In this document: one piece after another, positions 1 to 13,000 of the stretch
Layout: every line of letters begins with the position of its first letter
How positions within the stretch are numbered: the stretch's first letter is position 1
Assembly (NCBI GenBank): GCA_963691815.1
Contig: OY829655.1
Location: 7,872,829 to 7,936,828, forward strand
Direction of reading: 5' to 3'
From: Echiichthys vipera
Lineage: Eukaryota > Chordata > Actinopteri > Perciformes > Trachinidae
DNA: 64,000 nt
Translations under genes and position numbers: made by a program
The notes under the pieces: generated by a model
What the model saw: only the letters and a program-made list of their open reading frames with translations
Told to the model about the DNA's origin: nothing
Databases searched by the model: none

Positions 1-838
1 TTGTCAGAGTTGTGGATAACACATTTATTTTCTCTGTTGATAATGAAGCTTTGGTTTCAGTGTATAGAGGTGGGGTAGTGTAGCAAAATTTAAATATGAG
101 AAATATGTTCCTCAGTATTTTATTGGTATGTGCAGTATCTTAAAATTCCGACCCTGTTTGTTCAGGCCTGGGGCTGAACAGATTTAGTTGCTTTAGTTAT
201 TTTCTTTTAATTGCATAAGACACATATGGCTTATTTGCAAATACACCAGGGTTGTCCTAGTTATCGCTGCTATTGCAGGCTTGTTAAGGCCGAATACCTT
301 TTTGTGTTTTTAAATTTAGATTTTGGCCATGGGCTTTCCAAACTGAAGTAGGCATTGACCATGTTATAATTAATTTATTAAATATCCAATTTACTAATCT
401 GCAGGTTCTGTTCAAAGACACAAAACACTTTTCTCAGTAGTTGGCATTGCTCCCGTGAGCCATTTACTTGCAAAGACTGCACTGGCTGAAACTTAATGCA
501 TTTTAATGTCTGCACTGTCTGGTGGAAATAAGGGACACAAAGAAATAACCGAGAATATAACATGAATAGCCACATTATTCATGGTATTATCTGTCGCTAA
601 CTTTGCTTCTTTTTTTTGCAACTCATCAAAGTATCAGTGTCATGAATGTCAAAACTAAACAAGCAAGACATTTTTTTATTTTATTTTTCTTTATTTCTTC
701 TTATTATATTTTCTTTTTCTTTTCAAACAGTATAATTACAGATAGCCCTTTACTTGGCTCTTGGCCATAAGCATGGTTATTCAGGTGTTGCTTTTATCCT
801 TTGCTGCTGGAGCCCAGCAGTTAGAGTTAAAAGGTTAC
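1..838. other. noncoding, presumed pcbp3 3' intron
   Basis: The sequence is AT-rich with a T-rich tract near 660-725. I looked for the C-terminal exon LTSEVTGMGTL on the minus strand and did not find it. I see no repeat I can name. Confidence 0.6.
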
Positions 839-1008
839 CTGGCATTGATGAGATACTGGGCCAGGCTGATGTTGGCAGGAGTCCCTGTGATGGTAATCTG
901 GCGCTCTGATGAGCCTTCCATGGCATTCGCAATTTTGATCTGCGCTCCAGACATCTGTCGAATCTCATTTATTTTGGTTCCTTGGCGTCCAATGATGCAG
1001 CCTATTAA
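839..1008 (-). CDS. pcbp3: pcbp3 exon: KH3 domain
   Basis: A 170-nt exon starts after a C-rich acceptor (CCCCCCAG) and encodes LIGCIIGRQGTKINEIRQ through AQYLINAR. It holds the third KH domain with GRQG as its GXXG loop. The donor follows the AG of the final arginine codon (CCAG then GTAACC). Unspliced reading gives AGG TAA, so a stop follows immediately. The previous exon ends in IPND in matching phase. Confidence 0.9.
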
Positions 1009-4000
1009 CTGGGGGGAATAGAAGTCTTTGAACATGAAGCAAGTAAAAGTTTATACTTACCTGTGTTACTAGTTACTTTATTTATTTGAACGTATGTGGC
1101 ATGCCAATTGGAAGACACATCATTCAAAAAATATTTTGGGGCATACAGTTTATCGCTCAGTCAGCTATCTCCAGAAAGCATTACTCACATCATTAGGAAT
1201 GGTGAGTTCATGGGTGCTGGCTGGTGGACTGGCATCCAAACCTGAATTGGGGAGCAATGGGATAAAAGTCACTTTATTCTTTTAAAATACTATTTTGATA
1301 TTTCGGAAATACACATATTCACTTCTTTGCCAAGAATTTGATGAGTAGATTGATAACACACTCATGTCTGCACGTTAATATGAAGTTACAGGTTTGTCTA
1401 TGGAAGTAAATCTGTGTCATCGGGTTTGTAATTAAAAAGTCATTGAATTTCTAGCACTGAATATTTATTAGGGGTGAAACGGTTTATTAAAAAAATCCGT
1501 CCCGTTATGTACGCATGTCACGGTTCGGTACACATGTTTACCGTTCGGTTTATGAGGTGCAACGTAGTACAAGCCTTTATGACCGCTTCCTTTCATCTCA
1601 GTGCTACGTCTGGGAGACTTGCTCCACGCGCTTCCTGTAGGCACGTGGCCACTATGCACGCTCCCGCTATGCTCTTCTTCTGTGGTTTCTGAATCCCCTT
1701 GGTAACAGCTCGCTAAGCTCCGCTCTGTTGTTGTTCTCATCGTTTCAGTCTGGTTAAATCGGTGGTTAAATCCCCACATGTCTCTCTTTCTACTCACAGA
1801 AAACCATCAGTTAACCAGAGAATGGACAGAGAAGTTTTAGTTTCTGTCACTGTGAAGCCTGAGTTTACTCTGCAGCCATATCTGCGTGTAAAGAGGAGAA
1901 GTTGAGAAGGCATTTTCAGAAAAATCATGCTACTCTGCATTTATGTTATGTTAATTTGTGCCAGTCCAGTTTTTGATGAATAAACTAATATTTCATATGT
2001 GCTTGTCAGCCTGGTAAAGTAACTAGTAACTGAAGTAATCAGATAAATGTAGTGGAGTAAAAAGTATTATATTTCCACTGATTTGTAGAGGAGTATAAGT
2101 ATAAAGTAGCATGAAAATAAAATACTCAAGTAAAGGACAAGAGCCTCAAACTTTACTTTAGTCCAATAAATGAGTGAAAACCTCTGGTTCAAGGATTGTT
2201 TTTGACAAGCTTGTTGCACTTTGAGGTCATGACTAATATTAACATTGATAAAATAAAGACACTATACTGTATGTACTCCTATGTCGCTGCATTGTTTTAC
2301 AATATCCATTAATGTGATGCTCATATTTTTCCGGCCCCTCAAATTTATTGAATAACCCTGATGTAGTCTATTTTAGTTAGTTCAGTGATTGCTGTTTGTG
2401 CGCATTTTAGTGAAAGAAAACCCATTTTCTTAATTTTTTCTAAGACTTGATATAAGTGTGTGTATATTCTTACCTAGAAGGCAAACTATTGTTTACCTTT
2501 TAGCCAACTAAATATATAAACGCGTAAATGCAGCAATGTGTCTCCTACTGTTTCAAAATCTCACTTCACTTTTATTTAAGATTGTTACAGTAATCCCTAA
2601 GCAAGCTGTCTTATTATTTCAGTTTTTTGCATGATTGCCTGACATGTCTTTAAGAATATCTGATTAAAAATAATCTAATTATTAGGCTATAGATGGTATT
2701 TTTAGAATCTAAAAGAAATAGAAAAAAAAAAACAACCCGAACTGAAAAACCGTGACATCCGAACAGTGGATTTTTCATTCCACCTCTAATATTTATGCAT
2801 TGAAGTTATGTATCTGAATGTTTTGACTCTGAGTTTAATATTTCATTTTTCAATGTTCATAAATGCAAGGTCAAAATATTCAACATTAAAAAAATTCGAC
2901 GTTAAAAATTTAAATAAACCAAATTTAGATGTAAACAATACAATGTTAAAAATTCAACGTTAAAAAAAGGGAGCTGTAATGCAGTGGTCAATACAGCCAT
3001 AGCTTTTGGGAACAACCCCCCCCCCCCATTTAATACATTGGTTTAGTTATTTTCTAAGATGTGTCAGATCAACTCAGTACAAACTGTTACCTGGATGCTG
3101 ATGTAGTTAATTAATACATGATTGGCTGTGTGAACTCAAGTGGAGCAGCCGCCTATAAAGCGCATGTGTTATGCTCTGGTGAGATTGAATCCAGCTGGAT
3201 GTGCCCTTACAAACTTTTCTGAAGTTTATTTTCAAAAGTGGCGGTAATGTAGTGTGCACTACAATCTTATCCTCCACAGTAGATATGGGATGTGGCTTGA
3301 AAATCATTTGTGAATCTGACGAGAGAGGCCGAGCCCAGCTGCTGCTGTTAGAGAAGCAAAAGAGAAACCACAAGAGACGTAACACCAGCTCCCACTGATG
3401 ACAGGACCCGGGGAAGCTGCAGTACCCCTGACGCTGCTGCCTGGTTCGGTGCTCCACTCATTAGCGTGGACCGGAGAAGTAGATCTGCTCCTGTTCGGTT
3501 AGTGGCTACCGGGGTCAACTGCTGTTTAAAAATGGCGATGAACTTTCCTCCTCTGCCGGTGAGAGACCACCACCACAGAGTTCAGTTTGACTGACTTTGA
3601 CTTTAAACTTCACTTTGAATCAGAAACTTACCAGTGTAGCACGGAAGCATGGTAGATCATAGATTATTACATTCATGCATCCATAGCATGTGGGGGAAAT
3701 AGCCTTCTTGCAACCACTCTTGTCACAGCTCTCCTTGCTCGATCATACACACCTGAACTAGTTTCTAGAATCGATTGCTCTTGCTTGGTTTCTTGCTTCT
3801 CTTTCCCTTTTGGAGGCGGCAGTATGTCAGTCCATAGTTGACTCGGCTGGGAACTGAGTTGAATTGTATACATTGTATTTTGCATCTGAGTTTGGTATAT
3901 TGAAATTTTTAACATTGAATTTTTAACCTTGAATTTTTTCCCCTTGAATTCTTTAACATTGAATTTATCTACATTGATAAACAAACTGTTAAAATCAGAC

Positions 4001-7000
4001 TCAAAAAATTCAGATGCATCATTTCAATGCATAAATATTCAATGCTAGAAATTCAATGTCTTTTAATTTCAAAATCTGATGACACAGATTTACTTTTATA
4101 TTTGTCCAGCGTATTTTTGCACAACGAGGGGAAATGGGGGGAAAGAGCTGGTTCGGCTCAGTCCAAAAGTAACAAAATCTGCCTACCAGCAGGAAGGCAG
4201 AGCTTAGCTAACTTAACTTAGTTTAGTTGTCTAAAGGGATGATCTTCTCAGCTAACTCTCTGCTTTAAACGTGTTGCAGATTTACAGCAATGTATTCTGT
4301 TGCCAAGTGATAATTTAATTCTGAATACATTGTTTTAAATTGAAGCCTAGGGCTTTTTTCCCTCTTTTTTACATTTTACTGGCATATTATCTGACAGAAC
4401 CAAGAGAAAAAATATATACAGTACATGGAAAAAATCAAAAAAGGAGAGAAACCACAGGGGTTAAGTCATGCTGTGCCAAAACAGAGATAAGGTGGAAGGT
4501 AGGGGAAAATATTTTTTTTCTCTGAATGCAAAATGAAGGAAGTACCTAAAGGGCCTTGTGGGTACGTACCAGGGAAAGCAGGGGTGGTCTGTCCGAGAGG
4601 GGTAAAGGGGGTTTGCTGCATAGCCAACTGGTGGAGCTTGGTCAACTGCTGAAGGGTTAGGAGGGAAAGTAGAACTAAGAGGTTACTGGTACACAGGTCA
4701 CACTAAGAAATGAAGCCAAACAAAACTAGAGTGAGGAAACAATGAGGAGAAGACACAGGGTGGTGGAGGACAAAAAAGTAAGAGAAGAGGAGTTACAAAG
4801 AGAGGGTGATTGTCTGTCATGGAGTTGTAATTAAATATTTCTCACTTTTCTACCAATTTAGATTTTTTTGATCTACTAAATGGAGAGACAAACAACTTGA
4901 CTCATAAGCACATTAGCCAAATGCAGGCACTTATGACTCAGAACTGAGAACCTTTGGTTTTAAGATGCCTGTCAGAGCAGCCGCTCTCCCACCCGACATG
5001 GTCACAGGATGTCCATCCCCTGCTGTGGACCATTTTTATAAGGAATGGGGGAAGACAGACGCTTTCAAGCCTTCATCGCCTTTTAAGAGGAGTTTTAATG
5101 AGGGCGGAAGAGGGTGTCAAGCTTGTGGTGAGTGATTGTACCGTCAACCACCACCTCCAGCAGCATCAATCACTGCCCAACTTTGAATTAGTGGATCTGA
5201 CACAAGGTAGCTCTTAAGATGCTCTTGTGACAAGGACAGATTATTAATGGAGACTATGTGAATTAAAGGGTTGTCTACATTAAAAAAAAAACTAAAAAAA
5301 AAACTGCCATGGCTGTCTTTGCCTGTACTGTTATCACCAGGAGTCACCATTTTGTTATAAACCCCATCTGCTAAGTGTGGATAGTCCCTAGTGGTCTAGC
5401 TGTAATTCACCCTTAAACCGCAAGGACAGAGATTTTGGAAACTTGGCTTTATGACTTGTCTCTAAATAACTTCAAAGAGCTGTTGTGGCCACATAATAAA
5501 TTATCTGTATGTCTTCAACTAACAATAATTCTTAGTACACAATTAATTGATAAGTCATTTTGTCCTGAAAATAGAGTAATCAGTGGATTGGTGTTTCCCA
5601 CAGCCCAGGATGACATCCTTAAATGTGTTGTTTTGTCCACAACCCAAAGATATGACTTTTATACAGAATGAATAAGAAGGAGGACCAGGAACTCACATCT
5701 GGGTGTGGTATGGCGTACTGTCCCTGAATTGTGTAGGCCTGGAAAGATGGAAAAACATAACAGATAGCCAAACTCAGCAACTCATTTACAATGGAAGGGG
5801 AAATCACACAAAAAGACAAACCAGCGTGCCCATTTGATGCTCTGTACAAACCATCTTTGCACTTTCAGCGCAAATAACTATAATTTTCCCAAACAGTGTT
5901 ATTACAGTGAATGGCTCTCAATCATACTCATCATTACCACATTTTAAGCCGTAACATCAACAGCATATGTATATAGATGAAGTGTTTCAAGTGCTAGACT
6001 GTTCTCATTCCCAGGGCACTTTGTCACGGCCCTCTGTATCAGCATGAGATGCACCTGGCAGTGTAAACCCATTCGCAGCAATTACAGCAGCTCACAGTAA
6101 CTGCTGTGGAAATCAGGTGACATAGTATAAAGAGCAACAAATTCCACGTACTGATGAGGATAAATAATAGATTGTACCCACTGAACAACTACATGGGCAT
6201 ACTGGAACTGGAAGTGAAATCAGTGTGTTTATATAATAAATCAATGCAAAATGAGCCGCTTCTGTGAGTGTTAGGCAAGATAATGTCCTGTATGATATAG
6301 TGCACAAGACTCCAAAACAGAATGGCCATGTTCACTCTGGACAGTGCAAGTATATCATAATGTAGCATAATTTACGCAAAGTTCTTTTGCCACCAGTTGT
6401 CTAAAGATTGATTCTTCATCTTCGTTTTTTCTACCGAGAAAAAGTCTCAGCTGACGGATGTTTTCAAATCCTTGTGTCTATGGATTAGGTTTGTCTTTTT
6501 ATAGTACAATAAAGCAGATTTCCGTCTGATGAATCGTTCCAAATAAACCATGAACCTAGGTTCCAAAAGACCGGAGTGGAAAAAACACCACAACACCAGG
6601 AACATCTGCACAGTGTTGCAATCAAAAGTGACTCTATTAAAGGGGACCTATTATGCTCATTTTCATGTTCATACTTGTATTATGTGTTTCAATTAGAACA
6701 TGTTTACGAAAAACATTTTTTTGCTGCACTTGCAATCCCCCTCTGTCTGAAGCCCCATTCACACAGCCCATTCAAAGCAGGACTGCACCTTTATTCTGTC
6801 CTGCTGTCTGTGTGAAAGGTATATAGAGAAAATGATAGGACAGAGTTAGTGTCCTTTTAAGGCATCAGCAGAGACAGAGCCACAGAGCCGGGCCTATGTC
6901 TGTGTGACAGGTAGTGATCGGCAAATGAAGATTCTCTCTCTCTGTGACACGCTCTGTCTGTCTCTTTTCCATATGTTGTAGGTATGGCAGCACTTTCTTA

Positions 7001-10000
7001 TGAATAAATAATAATTTCAATAAATGCTTCTAGACCAAAAACTATACAACCGTAAATGTTCCAGCAGTAATGTGATCCAAAATTGGGGAAAAGTTAACAA
7101 CATCAATTGATGTCACCAGAGCCAAGAGCAGAAAAAACAGTTGGAAATGGAGCATTCAGGACAGTGTGAAATCTGACGTTTTTGAAAGATATATATATAT
7201 ATACAGTATATATATATATATATATATACCTGTATATATACGTACATATATATGACAGAAAATAAGGTAAAGTATAATAGATCCCCTTTAAAAACTACTG
7301 CTTCAGAAATAAACACAATGTTATATGAAAGCATTGGACACAAGTTTAAACTTCACAAAGTTTATGCAAGTTTTGTATTGACTTGTACTATTGCACAGGT
7401 GTTGTTGCTTTTAAGGCCTCCCCTAGGAGCGTGTTCTCTCTACAAAATGTTCCAAAACAGTATTATGTTGTCTAACGACTTCAATTGTGTCTTAAATCTA
7501 ACGTACTGGGTATAATTTACAGAAGAAAGAAAAGCCACCAAATTGGAGTCATTACAAGTAGTTATGTGAAGTGTCTCTCAAATTTAACTCTTTTGTTTGC
7601 TACATTTTCAAATGCATCCAACAGCTTATAGCCAAAATCTGCATTCAAATTATCGACATTGGCTAGAAAGGACATTAGTATTTCCTCTGCATTCTTGCTG
7701 ACACCAATGCCTTTGTTGCTCAATCAAACATTTAGGTTCGACTGACAGCTCAGTCCCTCCCTCACAGACAACCCAACCAAAGATGTGTGTTGGTACGAGA
7801 CAGCACATGAACTGCATACTCCGGTCAAACTCTCTAAGACCTTTTGAAGCAGTTTAATAAAGTCACACTACTTCTGCCTTTTCTACAGAGAGTGCACCGG
7901 CAGAGTTGCATGACTGCAAGTTTGTCAGGAGAATGTAAACAGGCCATTTTAGTGGTTTAACAACCAACAACCAACCGATTAGAACAGCCTCATTTGTGAG
8001 GGTTGTGGTGGCATATGAAAAGTAAAAAAGGCTTGCAGGAACAGGCACTGGCTGATGCTGCAGAAAAAGTCTCAGGTTGGCTTCAGGCACAAACTAACAA
8101 GCAAATGCTAGCTCGGCTCTTACCTGGCCACCAGAAAAAATCACCGGGGTGGAGGCTGGCTTTGGGCGATAAGGGATGGTGGCACCTTTTGGTGGAGACT
8201 AAGAGAAAGGGAAGAGAGAGGAGAGTCAGCATGTTTTTACTTTATTTGAAAAAGGCAAATGCTCATTCAACATTTTGGGAAATATGCTTATTTCCTTTCT
8301 TGCTAAGAGTCAGATAAGAAGATCAATACCGCACTCATATCTATATGCCGAATATGATAGCTTTGTTTAGCATAAAACTCTACCTGCCAACACCTCTTAA
8401 GTTCACAAGAGCTGTTTTATCTTATAAACGCTGGGCAATGATGGTTTAGGCGAGGGGTGATGCAAAGAGCGGGTTCATAATATCTCTTGCCGTTCATTTA
8501 ATTTGTCTGCGATTTTGGCGTTGACCCTTACGGGGTCTGAATCTCGTTGATTCTCCAGTGAGACATTTTCGTTGCTGTCTTTGTGTAGAAACCACCACTC
8601 TTATTCACCCTTGGATGTTTGTTTTCTTTGAGTTTTGGTGCGAAACGTCATCAAAACACCCACTTGCTGCTGTGAATTATCCGCGCAATGAGCAGCTGTA
8701 TTCTGAGATTAAACAGACTTTATTCCAGGGAATTGGCAGGGTGAACATTGTTTGATGTCCGATCCAACTGACTGGATCAGCCAGATAATGTCTAGATAAT
8801 TTAGGTTTGCAGTGCATTTGTGTAATGGACAAATGTAACATGTTTTGTTTATTTAAACACTACGAATTGGAAAATCAACAGGTTGTGGTTTTACTCAGGC
8901 TGTTCTCGTGCATTTTCGCACATATCACAACAAATAGCAATGCACAGTCATTTGTGCATTATTGCATTTTCCACGTATTTATTTCCTGTGTATTACATGT
9001 TTTTGTTATTTTGTTACTGAAGAAAGCAATGCACTGTAGTTCATGTGTAATACACATATATAATTTATAACAACACCAAAAGCAACAGTTGCGGTTGACT
9101 TCCATTCGTCATTTTGTAAGATATCATAGACGTTTTCGTGCCGAACTTTTTGTATGTATGCATGCATGTATTCATATTGCATCGATTTACATCAGAGTAA
9201 CAGCAGAAGAATCCTTCTGAGACATTATTACATGTTGGTAACTTGGTGTCCCTACTGTGAGAAATATTTAAAAATGCTGCCTATTTTTGTTTGTGAAAAC
9301 AAAAAGGATTCATGGAATTCAAAGGTATTAGTAGTCTCTATTTGTGGCAAAGACCTGGCTCGTAAAAACCTGATGATCACAGATTAAATGCATCACCACG
9401 ACTCTACCTTCTTTTTTCTAAAACAGCAGGAAGGTGATTTCAGTGAGGAGCCAGGGGAGTTCCAGTTTGAAAACGTACTGTAATGACACAGAGTTATTGA
9501 GTCATGCTGTGGCGCACCAACAAGGCTGTTCAAGACAGTGGAGAGGGCTTAATAAGATTTCCTGTGTAGCTGCTGCACTGTAGGGGAGGAGTATCCATCC
9601 ACTTAGAAATGTGCTTTAAATACCATATCAACGAATAGCAACTTGGTTCTTAATGTTACAATAAATATAATTGGGTTTTCCTGACAGCTGACACAGATAA
9701 TATATGCAAAAATGGTCAAGTGGTAAGTGCAAATATTGCTTGCTCTAAACTATAATGAGATCATTTCACTCAATGTTCTTAGAGTAATTACACCACAAAT
9801 TAATCTTAAAGTGTAATTCCGGCATAAAATCATCCCATGGTCTTTTTTGACGCTTGCACACATCAAATAAGCCATCGAGACAGTTTTTCTGGTTTATGAA
9901 CTATTAACGGAGATGTCCCCGATAAACTACTAACAGCCGGACGTGGCTAACACTGATTAGCTCTGGAAATCATGGTGAAGGCATTAAAACAGCTTTTATA

Positions 10001-13000
10001 ATCACTAATATTGCTCAAAATAACACCAAACCTCTACAGTAGCATGAGATAAAACAAAGCACCAACAACATAGTTAGCGAACCCAGCGTTTATTAAAAGA
10101 GTGTTTTGAGGGCTTACCAACTGGGACCTGTACCCACTCCTCTCGTAGTAAAGTCCATTCAAGTCCATTACCAAAGTCAATCCAAAAGGAAGGAGCCCTT
10201 TGGTGCTTTGTTTTATGTGTAAGGAGTCTTCTCATGCTACTGTAGAGGTTTGGTGTTATCATGAGCAGTATTAGTGGTTAAAAAAAGCTGTTTTAATGCC
10301 TTCATCAAAATGCCCCAAGCTAATCACCAGCGACTCTACTGGATTTCAACGTTATTTGTTCATACAAGAAAAAGAACTGTCTCGATGGCTCATTTGATGT
10401 GTGCAAGTGTCGAAAAAGACCATGGGATGATTTTATGCCAGAATTACACTTTAAAGTTTCTAATACCTACCCAAGTCTGCCACAAAATTGAAAACACACA
10501 ATCTGCTATTTATGGACAACAATAACCACCTGTATTTAACCCTGGCAACTTGTAGCTTATCTTTCTTCCTGCAAAGCCCATTCAAAAATGGATGCCTGAG
10601 AAAAAGTATTTTCACCAAGCAGTGACTACAACTACTTATAGAGACCTTTCGCATGAGTGTCTTGCCACAAATGCGACAAAACTCAACTCTTAGACTATTC
10701 AGTACTGGCTTCTCTGCAGAATAAAATGTATTCAGAAAGAATACATTTCATTCTTACTAAAATTGGTACTTGGCGTAGCCAGCCTATTTTTGATGTTATT
10801 GGGCAAAAAAATCCATTATAATCTTTCATCATATTATAATTTAAGTGTTCCGAGAGAAAACCAGACTACTGCACCTCCTCTTGGCTGTGTTTTCAGACTT
10901 TACAAAATCTAATCTGTTATTGGAGACTCTGTCCAATCACGGATCATGTCAGAAAGAGAAAGAGCCATTCTATTGGGTCAGGACAGAGAGGGGGGAATGA
11001 GATCTGCAGTATCAGGACTCACGCTGCTTCAAATTCCGTTGTGTCTTTGTTGCTTTTTACCTACTGCAGTTTTACAGCTGTTTTGCTAAATATTGACATA
11101 CCTCCAGCATGACAACACAGATTTGTTTGACACACTGGATGATGGCTTCTGGGGTTCCGGAGATTGTCACTGCACGTTCTGTGGAGTTGGGCAGCATGTC
11201 CCCTGCCACCTGAACCTGGGCCCCTGTGGACTGGAGTAGAATAAGGGACTTTGAGGGACAATGTTGACAGGAGTCAGTTCTACGTCTGAGAGGCTGTGCC
11301 CCATGATGTTGGTGCACTAGCCTCTATATACTGAAAGGTGCAAGTTTTTTGAAACCTCTGACAACGTACAGTATTACGGCTATATTATATGGCTATAGTA
11401 TTACCACTCATGTCTGTGTTGTAGTGTTGTAGTGTCACTTTAAATTTAAAAAAAGAAAAGCATGCTGCCACCAGTAGTTTGCAGTGCAGGTAGGATTATT
11501 TGACTGGGGGCATTTACATTTTAAAATTGTCAGTGTGAGCATGTTAGCATGCTGACATTAGCTTTTAGCTCAAAGCACAGCTGTGCTTAAGTACAGCCAC
11601 ACAGACACCAGCACGGATGTAGACTCAGTTGAAGTCCAAACGTACATATGTATTTTTGTTTACCTTATCTTTCAAGACACAAGATCAAGCAAGAATCCAT
11701 CTTGCTAGGCTTCAAGTAATATGCTTGTGTTCAGAGCCAACATTACTTGGTCAATCAGCGTCCTGTGAGGAGCTACTGGCAGCTACTGGCAGCTGAGGGG
11801 GTAGGGGGGATTTACGACTACTCGTGAAGTGGCCTAAAATAAGTTAACCTGGTTGCAATGGCACATCTATTGCTCTTTAGTGCATTGTGGAGCCTCTGTT
11901 TCTTATATAGTGGTAATAAGAGTAACTGTACATTTACGTACACTGCCACTTCCACTGCATACCATGACGTCTCATTTATGACGCCTCACAAAGGAAATAA
12001 CAGCACATACTCTCATGTTACAAGACCTAACTTAGTTTTCCCTGTCTACACGACAACACTGACTGAAAACAAAGTTTCTGAAGGACTTCACTCTGAAGGA
12101 GTTTAAAAAAAAAAAACTTGTTAGTGACCTAAAACACAGCCCTCATGTGGACAAAAAGAGTAAATTTATACAAAAAGCTATATTTAGAAAAATGTCTATG
12201 TTCTTGTGGCCTAGGCCTTGGTCTTGACTATAGATGTGTATTTATTAATTTCCATCTGACTTTTCTCCCTTATGCTTGTAGACCCCATTCAAAGACAACT
12301 ATGTGAGGTAGAAAAATGCTACACATTGTAGCCCTACTTCTGTATGAGTACTGAGCTATCTAGATATGTCAACCTGTCACCCCTCATATCAGTCATTTAC
12401 ATGTCCTAGAAATATTGTTGTTGGGTCTGCCCTGAACAAGTATATATTGGACACACAATGGATATATTTCATTCTATCATTGAAATATTCATGTAGAATG
12501 TAAATTCATAAAATGAAACAAACACAAGAAAATAGTTTGGCTGTACTATATTTTCTGTTTGTCCTGCATAAAATAAAAAAACAGAAATTAGAAAAGGCCT
12601 GACTCTTATATCTGTTATCCATAAAAAAATGTTTCATATCATACCTCTCTCATTTCTTTTATTTTGGAGCCTCCTTTACCTATGAGGGAGCCACATTGGC
12701 TGGCTGGCACTACAAGCCTTAATGTGACTGGAGGCTTGCTGGTGGCTGGGCTGTTGCTCATGGAATTGATTATATCCTGGAAAACAAGAACATATATCAT
12801 TATGCAGTAGTAATATTTTCCCTCATGTGACCCAAACAAATCAATTATGTTTTTGCAAGTAGTGAGTGTGACAGTCCATATAAATAAATTCACAAACTTA
12901 AAAGTCAGTACAAATGAGCTGCAACAAACATAAATGTCAATCATTCTGTCTTATCTTTTCAGCTCGGTGAATGAGCACTGCCCTTTGGTTTTGTTAGTAA

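Noticed and set aside
11061..11317. Two overlapping minus-strand frames over the KH2 exon
   Set aside because: Only the frame giving STGAQVQVAGDMLP is the real exon; the other is out of frame and both run into intron.
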